Assembly: GCA_947579665.1 (NCBI GenBank)
Contig: OX388350.1
Location: 43,495,393-43,559,392, forward strand
Source of the DNA: Sympetrum striolatum
Lineage: Eukaryota; Arthropoda; Insecta; Odonata; Libellulidae
Direction of reading: 5' to 3'
Length of the DNA stretch: 64,000 nucleotides
Under the pieces are notes generated by a model that saw only the letters and a list, made by a program, of their open reading frames with translations, had not been told where the DNA came from and ran no database searches. Positions 27,501 to 42,500 of this stretch are shown here, one piece after another; the first letter of the stretch is position 1; every line of letters starts with the position of its first letter. The position numbers and the translations under genes were made by a program.

Positions 27501-30500
27501 GAATGATTTAAAATTGGTTAATGCGCACACTTATGTAGAACTTATGGATAATATTAAAACACCACTGACAGCAATGTTAATAATGTGAGTCACGATATAC
27601 CTTATGCTGTCAAAGAATAACGAAGAGGGTCTTGACGAACGTTTTGCTACTACGTGTAGCATCTTTCGAGACTCGAAGTTTCTTCTGAAGATGCTACACG
27701 TAGTAGCGAAACGTTTGTCAAGACCCTCTTCGTTATTCTTTGACAGCATAAGGTATATCGTGACTCACATTATTAGTACTTATGGGATAGGGACTACCGG
27801 TATTTCATTTATACATGTATACATGTATAAATATACATATATAGCAGAGTATACATATATTGCACAATATACATATACAATAATCATGTATAAGGTGCTG
27901 TGAATGGTATGACCACATACTAAGGTGCCCATTAGATTCACGGACAAATGAATTTCTATTTCAGATGCTCGAATTTTAGGGTGCACATTACATTTGATGG
28001 CGCATTATTTTCGAGTAAATACGGAATGCGTGTTATCAAGGTATTTAGGAATAAGAGGATGACTCAAAATCATATCAATCTTAGGAAGAGATAAATTAGT
28101 AAAGAATATTTCCATTCAATCATTACTGATACATGCAATTAAATAAGTGATAAATATTGAAAAAAGGAAAATAATCAGTGTACAAAATGTTTAATATAGA
28201 ATATAATGAAAGAATTTGAAAGGTAAGTTTGAATAATCAGCCATAGCCCAGAATAAATATGAGAAAATAAAATATATATAAAAATAAATTATAATGATGC
28301 TAATAAGAACAAAGGAGCTTGTATATTTTTACTGAAGGAAATTTTAAAAGTTAAAAAAATGAAGAATTAAGATTAACAAAAGAGAATAAGAATTAATTAA
28401 TTACATATTAGAAATTTGTTAAATTTTTGTTTAAGAAAATAATGTTTAAACCAATTAAAATAAGATTATTTAGAGTAGGTTTTAGGTTAAAATTCAAGAC
28501 ATTTTTTTATAATTTAAAGCTTGAAAAAACTTAATTTGAAGGCTTAGCAATAAAATCCATTAATAATGCAAGATGTAAATAAGAGGAAGTTATAGTCATT
28601 GAATTTGCATTTCCATTTGTTAATAACGCTATTCACAGCAATTGTGAAGAAAATAATGTTCAGACAAATTAAAATAAGATTATTTAGAGCTGATTTAAAG
28701 TTAAAATTCAAGACGGTTTTATTTTATGAATTAAAAAAAGCTTGAAAAAAACTTAACTGGAAGACTTAGCAATAAAATCTGTTAAGATTTAATTGAGAGG
28801 AAGTTAAATTCATCGACTTTGCATTTTCATTTGTTAATAATGCTATTCACAGCAATTGCAAATCAGTTTTAATGGTAAGTTAGCGTGGGTTACTTGGAAC
28901 CAGTGAAGTCACTCAAGTTTACTCACGGTCGATTCTCACGTCCACATAATCTGATGCTGATCCACGTGCAGATTCAGAGTGACACAAGTATCGCCCTCCA
29001 TCTTCGGCAGATACTCTGTGTAATTCCAAAATATTGTGTCCACCTTCGTCTCTTTCCCTAGCATTAAGTGGCATTGGGCGAATACCATCCCTAGTCCAAT
29101 GTACTCTAGATCCTGGCTGAGCTGAGCAACGAAGCTCTACTGATGATCCCACATAAGTTGATACATCCCTCTGTTCTGCTCTTATGAACTGTTGTTGCTC
29201 TGTGACATTGTAGGATCTCATTAGTTGGCAGATTAATTTTTAGTCATACATAGATCACTCACAAATATCCCCTGACATTAGTACCCTTCATAAGTAGTTG
29301 CAACCACCCAATTGACAAATTTTCCATTCAATCACACTGGGAAGACTATATGTCCAAAGGCAAGTTGGAATAAATGGGAGTGCATGGGATGGCAAGAGGC
29401 AACTGAATGGAACATCAGCCAATTGTGCGGTTAAATTAAACTGCAAATGCCTTTGTTTCTCTAATCAAGAAGTTACGATTAAAATTAAATTTTGATAAAA
29501 CAAATTATGGGACAAAATCATTACATTCGTAACATAAATTATAGAAATTGAAAAAGAAATCCAAAAAAATAAATACACTACATTGAGATAAATGAAGCTA
29601 GAAGCTTAAAAAACATAGAAAAATGAAATGTGTACTCATCATGCATAGAGAAGCAAATTGCATGTTTGGCTTATAAGAAAAATACATGCACTACTCCGCA
29701 AATGCTATGAACTTACAATGGATATTGACATTACCTTGAAAGAACATTGGGCTATTCGTAAAAACTTCCTTGGGGAAAAATGGAAGTGATCCTATTGTTG
29801 CAGCAATTAAAGAGATAAGAGATAGTATTTTCAAATACAAAATTTGTAATTAGGTACGATATAACGAAGTGTGTTTTCCAACCCTTACAAAGAAACTTCT
29901 TTCATTTGAATTTTTGGATAATTTGAATTTTTATCTGGTCTCTTCAGGTTTGAACAGTATCAGTGTCTGCAATTTTTTAGTTAAAAATTGAAAAAGCTTT
30001 ATTTTTATATATTATCTTTGCAGTAATTTCAAGAACTTATTAGTGATAGGACATGTTTCTCTGACACCATTTACTGAGATGAAGTTGGCAATTGTTTATG
30101 CAAAAATCAGTAATTAATATGACGATATAATTAAAATTAATGAGTTTTAACAAAAATATACATACCATCAATGATTACATCTGCAACAGCGTCAGCTTCA
30201 CCGGCAGGATTTCTAGCTGTACATCTGTATCGTCCAGCATCTGACAGTTCTATTCCACGGAATTGGAGGTTACCTCCACTGACTACAACAGATCTTGGCA
30301 TGATGCCATCTTGCCTTACCCAACTCAGGGAGATAGGTTGATCACCAGTCGCAGTACATGATATGTAAGCATTGTCGCCGGGCCTTACAACTTGCCTTGT
30401 TGGATTAAGCTTGATTCTAGGAGGTGCTGAAAGGAGTTACAAGAACATTATCAGTCATTGCAAATTATAATAGAAGCAAAATGCTATAAGTTGATAGATA

Positions 30501-33500
30501 AAAGCAAAATGAAGTGGAATTGTATTTTAAAGTATTATATTTAAATTTAATAGAATATCTCTTAATGCGGAGGACTATATATAAAATTAGAACATTGCAA
30601 TGTCTAACTACTTTTACTCCATTAAGTTTTTTAAATTTACTATTCACAATAGCATATGAGTTAAAGAGCAGAGATATTTTATGGAGGCATAAAAATAATA
30701 CCATGCTTGTACAAAATAAAATAAATAAAGTGACACTTTAAACAGCCACCTAACTAAACAAGAACATCATTTAAATAATACCATTACCTTTATCCTTCAG
30801 AGAGCATAAACTTCCTTGGATAAGCATTAAAATATAGGAAAGATATGGTTTGGTTATTATGTTTTGATATAGTTTATGCTAATTCAAAAAAATAGTATTC
30901 CAGTTGTTGAAATCAATATATAAGAATCCAAATTCAGAGTAGGAAGAAAAACTTACCAATTACTTCTAGACGTGAATTTGCTGTAAACAAAGTATTGCCT
31001 GATTGCCCTATTCCTTGGCAGATGTATTCGCCAGCTGCATCAGGTCTCACATTGTTAATGAACAGGGTTCCATCTTGAATTCTGTGTTCTGCTGGCATTG
31101 GTTGTTGATTTCCTCTAATCCAGGTTAAGAATATGGTTTCCCGATTGTCTGAAAAAAGAATAATTACATGTAATTTGATACCAAACAGAATTTCAAAGCA
31201 CTTGATGAGAAACATATATTTAAAGAGATTTGATTCAATGTAGAATTTGACTAGCTGGTAATTATTACCAACCAAAACATATTAATTCTATGGAAGAATA
31301 AGTCTCTAGATTGATTAATAATGAGTAATTGCATAATCTTCATGGGCTTTAAAAGCTAGTGAGTGAAAATAATAGGTCCTCAAAAATATTCAGGTATATA
31401 TCCTCAGGATTTTTGTAGATTCAGCTTATAAAGGTCAGATTGTTGTTTAGTTTTCAATTTTATTGATTATTGAATAATTGAAGCTTAATAACAAGATTAG
31501 GCTCAACTCCATTGAGGGATATGGTTATCATCTTATAATATAATAGAATCTTTAACTGTATATTTATTTTCTTAATGCTGAGTTCTTTTTAGATAAATTC
31601 TAGCTTACAATTGCTGTAACTATAATTCAGAGGGTGAAAAGTATAAGCTTCAGAACTCCACATTCAATCTCAAAATTTGGCAAATTAAATAGTTGACAAA
31701 AAGTATGCATTCAAACAAAAAACAAATCCAATTACACAAATCACTGAATAAAGTTGAATTAACTCTTTTATTTGTAATTTTCATTTTACTTGTAGTTGGT
31801 AAATAAATCATCGCTCTTAATAATTAACAAAAAGAACAACATAATGATACTTCTTTGCAACTTATGAAAACAAATTTGTACCAATAAATCATTGTTGTAC
31901 TTAAATCAATACATCTAGCAATCTAAAAAACTACTTACCTTCAACAGAGCATCGCATTGTAACACTTCCTCCTTCTAGAACTGTGAACTTTTCATCGCTG
32001 AGCTTCACTCCTGTATGTGGGGGATACGGTCTCACTGGTGGCCTGTTGTCAACAGTATTTTCATTGTCATCAGAGTCTACTACGAGCTGAACCCTTTCCT
32101 GAGTGGTTCCAACTGAGTTTCTTGCCTCGCACTTGTAAGTGCCAGCATCCGATGGAGACACACGAGTTATCTCATACACAGCACTTTCCTTAGTTTCAGC
32201 ACCAGAAGCACCATACCTGTCACAGATAAAAAGAGATCGAAAATTAATAAATTTTTATGAAATGGAGGAATCTTGAATCAGTAGTTCTAAAATTGATACA
32301 GTTGTCAAGTCAAAGTATGTCAATACGTATGGGTGGGGCATATATTGAGAGGGGAGGGGCTGATGAATATAGATAAACAAATCGGATCATCTTTCTTTGT
32401 ACTTTCTCTAGTTCCTGAATTTGACTCTTGCTGGCAAGGTCCCATACACTATATGCATACTCAAGGTGAGGCTTTATTAATGCTACGTAACATTACTTGG
32501 AAACTTTTTCTTCGCTCCTACTGACTATTCTCTTAATAAAGCTGAGTTTCTTAAGTACTTTTCCACATACATTATGGATGTGGATACTCCATGATAAATT
32601 ATTCGTGAGAGTTACTCCATTTACTCCAAGATATTTCACCGATTCAACTTTCATTAAGTTTATCCCACCGAGGCTGTACAAATAATCATTTGTCATCGAT
32701 TTTCTTTCAAAGATGCTAACTACTGAACACTGCCTACACTCCGCTCTCATTGCCAATCATCACACCATTTCATAATTCTATCCAAGTTATTCAACAGGGT
32801 TAATCTACCCTCTAAACTCTCTATTCCCCTGTAAATTACCATTTCCTTTGCAAATATCCTAACTTTACTATCAATGAATTATGAGTTTATTATTTTATGA
32901 GTGGGAAAAACAAGCATCTTAAAAAAATTAATATTTCTGAATGATATAACTAGGTTAAATAGGATCCAAAAATTACCTTGTGAAGCCAGGATGGTGTCTA
33001 CTCCAGGACACAGAAGGAGCTGGATCGCCATCAGCACTGCATTCCATGCGAACCCTTTGTCCTGACTTAACGTGATACTGACGCCTGCCACCATCACTTT
33101 CACTTCCTGGGTATTTCAGAGTTATCTGCGGTAGTGACTGTATAGTCAGCGTAGCGATTGCGCTAGCCGAACCAGCATCATTTTCTGCTCGACATAAGTA
33201 CTGTCCAGCTTCTGATCCACCCACTTGGTTGAATCTGAGGATATCAAATATATTTAAAAGTGAAAACCCTCCATAAAATTCTTCATGGGAAAAGTAATCC
33301 TCACACATTACTGTAGTTACGTTCCTTGGTTATGATATAAATAAGAAATATTTCTTTCTCCTTTAATTTCAGAAGCTCATGGAAATCAAAACATAATTTA
33401 CTTTTTTCAATTGCTAAAGGATAACTTAAACATACAATAACATAACATTTCCATTTATCATATCAATTTGCCTGGATAAAGCATCAAGATGAAGTATTAA

Positions 33501-36500
33501 TATTTTTTTGCAAGGAGTTTCTTAAAATATGAAGAATTGCAAAGAGGGTAGTTTTTTGGCATTGAAATGCAAGTAAAAAAAACAAAAAAATCATTAGGGG
33601 AGAATAAATGAATTGTTACCAAGCATTCGGACTTTAGCGGCTAATTGTAAGTATGTCAAATAATAATGAAAAGACATTTAATTCTATAAATTCAAAAGTA
33701 AGAATTTCTTATATTAACATAATTTTTATTTGGCTCTAACAAGGAATTGGAATTAAAATTTCACTGGCCATGTGAAAATTATTGACATTATAAAACAACT
33801 GCTTGAAATATTCATGTTCATTAACCATGCTTTCAACTGAAATATAAAAGTAAGTACAAAATAATTTTCATCTCACCTCAAAACACCAACTTGAGGTTCT
33901 TCAACATTGGGAGAGAATGCCCTTCCATCAATTCTAGTCCAAGTAAGCTTCGGAGTGGGAATACCATCAGTGACGCGGCACTGAACCAAACCATCGCCTC
34001 CTTTATGGATGACTATCTGCTGATCAGGATAGAGCTCAACAGATGGAGCTTGTCTCCCTAAAAATTATTGATCCGTATTAATTTGAGAAAAGTAAGTTGC
34101 TGGACAGGAACATTTATGAATCTAGAGTGGATCAAAGCTTATATTTTGGATTTTTACTTCAAAGAATTCAAAGAAAAATAATATATTACAAATACGCAAA
34201 ACTTTCTACAAGAACAAAAAAAATATGAAGTAACATTGAATTTAATGTTACCTAGTGCACTTGGAATATAGCAAAAGCTAAAAGAATGCGTACAATATAA
34301 GAAATTTATGAATACTTTGTTTCATGAATGGCTATTGATTCTGGGAACAACAATATTCATTTTAAAAGTGTAACAAACTAAACCATAGATATAAAACAGT
34401 ACATAAATTTTCCTCAGTTTTATTTAAGACTGCTTCATAGTATAAATATTGCTATCCACTAATTCTACTATAAGTAAAAATAAAAAACAAACCTCTACCA
34501 TCAACACAATTTAATTCATCGCTGTGATCTCTACAGTCAATTTGCTGATTGCACTGCTTCTTTTTTGCTATACAATGACCATCTTGGCATTGGAACTGAT
34601 TTTCTTTGCAACGTCCTTGCAATTTTGCAGGTGTACGTATACCTATACATTTATAAGCATGCACCAAAAACAAACATGCACACGAATACAAATATGTACA
34701 CAAGAACAAGCAGGAGAAACAAAACAAAATGAGTGAAATGATTTTTGTTAAATGAGTGGGTTGTAAATAGTTAGAATAATTAAAAAAATTAAGATTACGT
34801 AATTTATATTCATTGTTATCAATTTATAACTGAAATCGTTAACCGTCTGATCTCTTTCTTGATTTAGAAACTTTTTAGGGCTTTATTAAAAACTATTAGA
34901 GAATCAAAGCAGGAGTAATCAAAAAAGGTTTTATTTTAGTTAAAAGAGGTTATTTTTAACATAAGTCAAGGATAAAATAGTTTAAATGCATTTTCTGTAT
35001 TTATCTGAAATTTTTCAAATCCTACAAATATAATGAGATTGATGTAATTTCTATGATAGAATTTATGTGATTATTTAAGTAGTAAGGGAAAATATGCTAA
35101 AAATCAGAAATGGATAATACTGCGATGAGAATTAATGGTCAATACAGAAACTTGTCAATTATTGTAAATATTAATAAGGGAATGACTGTTTTATATTATA
35201 CGCCTCTACTGGAATTAAAAATTCATTACTTGAGATAGAAATTAATTTTGGATTTTTGTACAAATTGGTAATAAAAGAAAGTATCAATTGCTGCCAATAT
35301 TTTATTGCTCACTTCTATTTGAATGTGGAAAAGATGATTTGTTATAATAATTAGCTTGAGCCGATGAGATGATATTATATATATATTTGTTAATAAAATT
35401 CACTGAATTAGGTTATGAATAATGATCTTCTATTGAAAGCAAATGCAGCAATTTTACATTAAACAAAGGCTTACAGTATATGTTAATCTATATAAAAATT
35501 ATGAACTTAAAAATATAAATTCTATATCTTAAAATCATGCTTATCTATGAATGTCGTAAGAAATAAAAATACTAAGCTAATGGTTGAAATATCAGAATGA
35601 ATTAAGTTTGAAAATTACCCACCACCAAGGGGATAAGTAAAGATATTCATAATAAATTGAATACATTGAATAACATTTCAAAGATCATCATGCAATGAAA
35701 TTCTGATGGATTAAAATACACTATACGACACTATATTGCATTTCAGCTTTTTTAGTCTGTAATGATGGGTTTTATGTGAATGAAATCTAACATATTCCTG
35801 TCTGTACTACAAGAATAGCCACACTCAGGTCATCTCTTTGTTGTGTTAATTGATATAATGACTTAAATAACAATTTATGGCTTACATTATAAAATTTTAA
35901 CTGCAGTTTTCTACTGCAAACTAACTTCAATACCTGGAATGCAGTATAGATGATTCTAAGGTCCAATAAAAGATGAGTCACAAGGGCAACATTTGGTTAA
36001 TATTAAAAATAGGATGAAAGAGGAGATGAAAATAATTTACTTACGTTCCACCTCAATGATAGCAGATGCTTGACTAGTTCCTCCAGCATTTTGAGCCACA
36101 CAAACATAAACTCCTCGATCCGTAACTTGAGCATTATTTAATCTCAGCAGCTGGCCTATTATCTGGAAAATATATAAGAGGTTGCATTTCAATTAAAATA
36201 GATAATAGTACCGTAATGCCAGCCCCTTTTAAATGTCAAGGAGGCTATGCAATTACGATAATTTATGGAGTCTTTGCCAAGTGTCGGCGATTTAAGGAAA
36301 AAAATGGAGGTTCTTAATGAAAATATAAATAAAGTTTTATTCCTACATAATTGATCTTACAATAATTAATAAATATATATTGATAATATATATATATTGA
36401 TCTTATATATATATTGATAAATATATATATAAGATAATAAATATATATTTATAATATATATATATTGATCTTACAATAATAACATAAATGTATGTTAGAG

Positions 36501-39500
36501 ACAAGGGAGCTTTTCCTGTGGAGACGAGACAGTCGGAAGGCAGTGCACTTGTCACTCACTGTTTTAACTAATGATTGTTCTGCTCTTATTAGTATAGCCT
36601 TATATACTTCAAGTTTAGCTAAATTCAGGAATGTGGGGGAATCAATTCTTACTTCAGGTGTTATTAAAAACAAGGAAAAATTGGATGGAAAAGTTTGGCC
36701 ATAGAAGGATGAGCGTTTTTGAGTGTTGACCTTATTTACGAATGAATTAGAATAAACAAGTAAATTGAAAAACATAAGAGAAGTGCTTATAAGAGGGCTG
36801 CAGTCCAGATTGTCCTCCTTCAATAACAATTACAATATAATCCCATAATGAAATATGATTTCAATAACCCATATTCGTCCCAGCACTACAGTTAAATTAC
36901 TATACACATTTTGTGAAACTATTCATCATCATGATTTTCAAACTAATTATTTAAAGCACAATGCCAACTAAGGGACCATACAAAAATTACGTATTAAGTT
37001 AACTCATTACAAAGTCCTAAAGAAAAACGGACTTGAAATAAGTCTGACGGGGCTGGGAATTAAACTTGGGATCTTCCTCTATACGGGTTCGATTCCCGGC
37101 CCCGTCAGACTTTTTTCAAGTCTGTTTTTCCTTGGGATTTATCCTGGGTGCATGCCCTTATGTGCAAAGTACCTTTAACCCATTCCTTGTCACTACAAAG
37201 TATCTAATGGGTTATTTCCTAAGACTAATTTATTCATTTAGTCATAGCTTCAAACTCCAAACTTGCAGATCTTCAACATGATTCTCATCAAATATTTAAT
37301 GAAGTAAAACATAATTAAGATTATGATTACTTACTAATTATTAATTACTAATTTCATACCTGAACATTGCTGCTGAATTCTTGACCTGCCTTTGACCATC
37401 TAATACTTGGTGTTGGATCTCCAGATGCAATACAACGAAGCTCTGCAGATGTTCCCTGAGGAATTGTTTGCCTATCTGGTTCAATGTGCACAGTTGGTGG
37501 TGACCTGTAAAATAATTAAGATTAAGACATTTTTTTGGCCATTAATGAAAATATTTCATCAACTGTTAAATATGAGAAACCCAATACTATTCTACCTTAC
37601 TTTCTTTAATCAGAAACTACACCATCAACAAGAATAATTCGCCAGCAGTGAAAGGGTTTAATATGAGATTGATTTACATATGTTACAGTAAAAGGATGAA
37701 CTTATATGATGGATGAAATAAAAATAATTCATGGCTGCACTATTGCAATATCACCAGCTCTACATAATACATCATCCTGAAAACAAATGTTTGCAAGCTT
37801 ATAATAATACGAGTTAAAAACAAGATATAATAACAATAAGTGAGCAATTATAAATCCACCAATTCCATGTTTTTTCTTCAATTACATCAAACAGGAAATA
37901 TCCAAAGGGCAAAAATATCACCACCCTAATAGATTAAAAATCATAATTCACACTGCCACACTAACAAAATTAAAAAAAAATATCTTACCTTAGATGTACT
38001 TCCTACTTTTACTAATCTACCCTAGCTAGTGCATGCATTGTCTTGTAAGAGGATACATTTACTAGTAATAGTGTACACGGTATACTATTAGTATATATAA
38101 GTGTATAGATTAACCATTCTTAATGCTTTTACTGTAACATATACAACAAGTAAAAGCTGAAGAATTACATCTAACTGAGAACATAAAAACCTCTATATTT
38201 ACCTGAAAGCACGAATGGTAACGCGGGCCTGAGATTGAACTGTGTTTCCAGCTGGCGTTACTGTTGTACAGATGTAAACACCAGATTCAGCAGCAGTTGG
38301 TGAGTATATTGTCAAGGTGGTGCCACCATCAGTAAGTGTAGCTGAATTTGGGAGTTCGGCACCTTCACGGCTCCACCTGACAGTGGCTCTTCGATCATGT
38401 GCTGCAAAACATGATAGCTTCACAGTCTCACCGGCATTCCCTTCGAAAAATTGTGGCTCAATTCGAACTGGTTGAGATGGTCTTGGAACAGCACCATCTA
38501 GAAATGGAAAGAAAATGGTTAGCATTGATATAAATAAATAATTTCTGCAGTATGTGAAATATCTGAAATTAAACCCAAAATTCTTTTACAATATGTGATC
38601 TACCAAGGTAGTCAGTGATCCAGCATGATGTTTAAATTAATAATTACCTAACAGTGATCTGCTATCATATTATGAATTTGGTTAGGTTGTCTAGGTGAAT
38701 AAAATATTCTGAATTACTTATACTCTTACCTATAAACAATAGCCATTTATTTTTCTGTACAACAATGCTTGCAACAAGTAAACTTCAATGCTTACTTATT
38801 TAAGTAAACAAAGCAAAGAAGAATATAAATTAAGTTCTGTAGTTTTTTACTAAAGGGTTACAGGGTGTAGACCACATATAAGAATCAAAAGGACATGGTA
38901 GACCATAAATTGGAAGAGTAACCAATAAATTTTAAATTGCCACAAGAAATTAATGTCTTAATGCCTAGGTTCAACTACAATATCAAACATAATGTACGAT
39001 GGCTGTATATGATAAGATATATCTTTCAAGGAAATGATTACCATTGGTAAAAATCAAAAAATTTTCAGACTGGATTGAACACGTAAGTATAAAATGCATT
39101 TTGAAATTTCAAAGTATTTCCATTAATGGCTAATGCTTAGAAAGGAATCATTTACCTCTAACATAGAGCATCACTCGTTCTGAAGCTGTACCAGAAGGAT
39201 TTGATCCTGCGCAAACATACACTGCTTCATCACTCTTACGGACTGACATTATCCTGAAGATGCCATCTTGAAACACAGCCTGTAAATAAGTAAAGAATTC
39301 ATAGTTTGCATAATGTTTTAATTTATGTAAGATAAAATAATAGACAGCAATTTACTTAAAACATGAACCTAAGGGAAAGAAATTAGAAGAAATGTCTCAT
39401 TTTTATAAAAACAGTAACAAGGAGTAATACATTTCAAGAATAGGTGAAAGCAACTTCAAGAAACTTCCACTTTTTCCTGATCACAAACCTACAAAGAAGA

Positions 39501-42500
39501 TAAATGTCCTTGTTTCTACAGAGCTTCGGTTCATGAACTGAAATATAATTGAATAAATCAGGTAAGAGTTTAAATTTGTGTTAGTTATGAAAGTTTGGAT
39601 TTGAATGGATTATAAAATTTATGACTTTATCTTCATTCATTTTACCTAATTTTATTTTTCACATTGACACTACATGATTAAGGGGTCCGTACAACACCTT
39701 TCTACACTACACTTCTATAGACCCTCAATTTATTACAGAGTATCTTTATCAGCATTAAGGAAATAAATACTTTAGAATTTATAGGGACTTGAAATAAAAT
39801 TAAAATAGTGCTATACACACTTCTTTATTAAATTGAATAATTTAACTTGGTTGTCAATGTCATCATATGCCACTATTTATTGTACAACTTACTAAAATTA
39901 ATTCTATACATTAAGTTTTACCTGCTACTGTAATTATAACTGTGTTGAATTAATTCTACTCACTGATGGGTTGAGAGGACCTCCTCTTTCTTTAGACCAT
40001 TGCAAAGCTGGTAGTGGTGTCCCAGTGCCTTCACACCTAAATTCGACAGATGAACCCTCAGTAACTTCTTGGCGATCTGATGGATGGATGGTTAAAGATG
40101 GGGCCCTTGGTGGCGCTACATTAGAAAAATTCACTCAGATAAATTGAGTTAATGAGGTCAATTTGTGAAATTCATTGAATCTGTTACAATGAATTAATAA
40201 AGGAAATTGATGGAGCATTTCTGAACAGTTGATTTCAAATTGAAAATAACTTCAGTTATCAGATAGTTCAAGCTTATGCTTGTGATGCATTTAATGAGAG
40301 AAACACAACTAGTTGTATGCTATGAGTACTAGAAATACATACACTTTGTTATCTTCTTGTATTATTTGGCCAATTAAATTCTGTTTCAGGGAAATTTTCT
40401 TTCAGTTAAATGACTCTTCATTATCAGAAAAGAACATTAGAGCATCTTTGACCAGCCAAGAATTGAATACAGATAACTTTTATCCATGAAATTCCATATT
40501 CAAACAGTTAATTGAATCCACAAAAACCTTACTTCCATAAAATATAATATTGAGGATTCAATTAAAACATAGCATGTTTAACTTTTCAAGAGAAAGTGAA
40601 AACTTTCCAACAATTTTATATGTATTCACTAAATACCAATGTCTTTTTATGATAAACGCAAGTGTTCTCTTACCTGGTATTTTTAAGAGACTTGCTGGAA
40701 AATCTTAGCAGCATGAAGAAAGAAATTTTATTCATTTAAGTTTTTCTAATAAATCAGATTCATACTGAATGAACGAGAGAAAACATAAAGCAAACCATGA
40801 AATGGTTACAGGCTGTAGTAAATTAGGGATATTTTTCATATTTCAATAGCACCTCAATATGAAATATTAAAAAATATTCATGCAACAGTTTTGAAAATCA
40901 TTAAAACTGAATAGTAAAGAAAATATTTATTGGCATGAAAAGCATCTCTCAAATACTCAAACATGCCCTTTTAGAACTGAGAATGAACAAATATTTCATC
41001 AAGCATTAAAAGCAACATATCCAACAGGTATTTCCAATTAATTTTCCATAATTTAAATTGATATTTATGCGCAGTGAATTAGCTCTACTGATTGCTGACA
41101 GATTTTACAGTAAGACAATAAATTAATCTTGATATATTTGAATGAGTAGAATATTTAAAAATTACATACCTCCAACATTAAGAACAGCTCTATCTGTTAC
41201 AATAGACTCTCCATCTGTTACTTCACACAGGTATGTTCCAGAGTCAGAAGGCTGGACATTACTGAGTATTAGTAATCCTTGTCCATCATCTTGTGATCTT
41301 CCTGGTGGTAGCAATCCTCCTTCTTTGCTCCATGAGATTCTTACAGGAATCTACCAAAGAGAGTAATTCATTATTATAATAAGTTACATCAATCTAAAAT
41401 TATACAAAGAAATGGCAAGTACGAAATGTATATGCATATTTTAACTCTGTAAGTTGCACCATTGTATTCTGTACAATATAGATAGTTTTCAGGCTCTTTT
41501 TCTGGTTTAGTGATCCCATGGACTTCAGACCAAGGTCTATCGCTTCAATATACTCTCTTGTAGCTTTTAAAAGGTGATAACAGCTTCATTTTGTCTTATT
41601 TGAAGCCATGAGCAAGTAAATCAGTGAAATGTCAGCTGTTGTAACATATGCAATATACAACAGTTGGCATGTTTATCATAAATTAGTTCTTATATTGTTT
41701 TGTACAACATATGCATAGAAAATACTGTAATTTCATGTTGTACTTATGAATAATCTAAAACAATGGAAGAAACAATGATTAATATTGAATTGATTGAAAA
41801 CTTTCAACATATTCTTTTTGAGATGGATTCTAAAAAAAACAAATGAGGTAACTTAAAAAGGTGATGCATTTTGAATAATACCTCATAAGATATATTATGA
41901 GCTATGGTTTAGTTCTCGGAAGTCATAATTAAGCTAAGTTCCACTGATTTTTGACATGTAAAAATTGAGCTCTTGTAGAGAATAAAATGAATGAGTTTTC
42001 ATGTTAAGGGTTTTGTTTAGACAAGGCACAGATGGTTAACCCCTCAATTCCCTCAGACCAACTATTATAGTATACACTTTACTTAGTTTAGCTCTACTTT
42101 CGTAAAATGTTATATAATATACATATATTCTCATTAAGAATGAGTAGTTCTTCGCATGTATCCATGTTTCTTATATCTCGTTGTGTATATTATATCAACT
42201 TAAAGGTTAAGAACAATTTTCCAGAATGTTTCACCTGTGATCATTTTTAATACTTTCTACCAACCCAATACAAAATTTTGGTTTTCCCCTTAGTTGCCCT
42301 TTGCGTCATTAGCACAAATAAAAATCTTATGCCATTTAGTTTACAAAAACCAAAACTTAGCAAAGTAATTTGAAGTGGAACATATCCTCAGAGTAATTTG
42401 TTTGTACAGCCCAATTAATGTGACAAAGAACTAGTCGCAAGTGACATTGAGATAAATGTTGAATTTTCAATTATATTTGGTGGTTGGATCTCTTGAATGG

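Larger units (their letters stand above)
27202..28024. mobile_element. TIR element (ACCGTATTT family) with nested foldback
   Basis: Left end ACCGTATTTAATCAAAAATA and right end (reverse complement) TCCGTATTTACTCGAAAATA face each other across 820 bp; both continue AATGYGC. No transposase frame is left. The middle holds the long palindrome 27578-27775. Lies between exons 35 and 36. Confidence 0.6.

Noticed and set aside
36449..36829. Overlapping frames of 126 (minus) and 70 (plus) codons
   Set aside because: Possibly transposon-derived, but I could not match either to a family, and neither joins perlecan in phase.
37046..37106. Functional tRNA gene
   Set aside because: Only 61 nt, no clear D-arm or anticodon arm; best read as a tRNA-derived hairpin.
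41142..41366. Plus-strand frame over perlecan exon 22
   Set aside because: Antisense shadow of a strong Ig exon (SWSKEGG, DSGTYLC on the minus strand).
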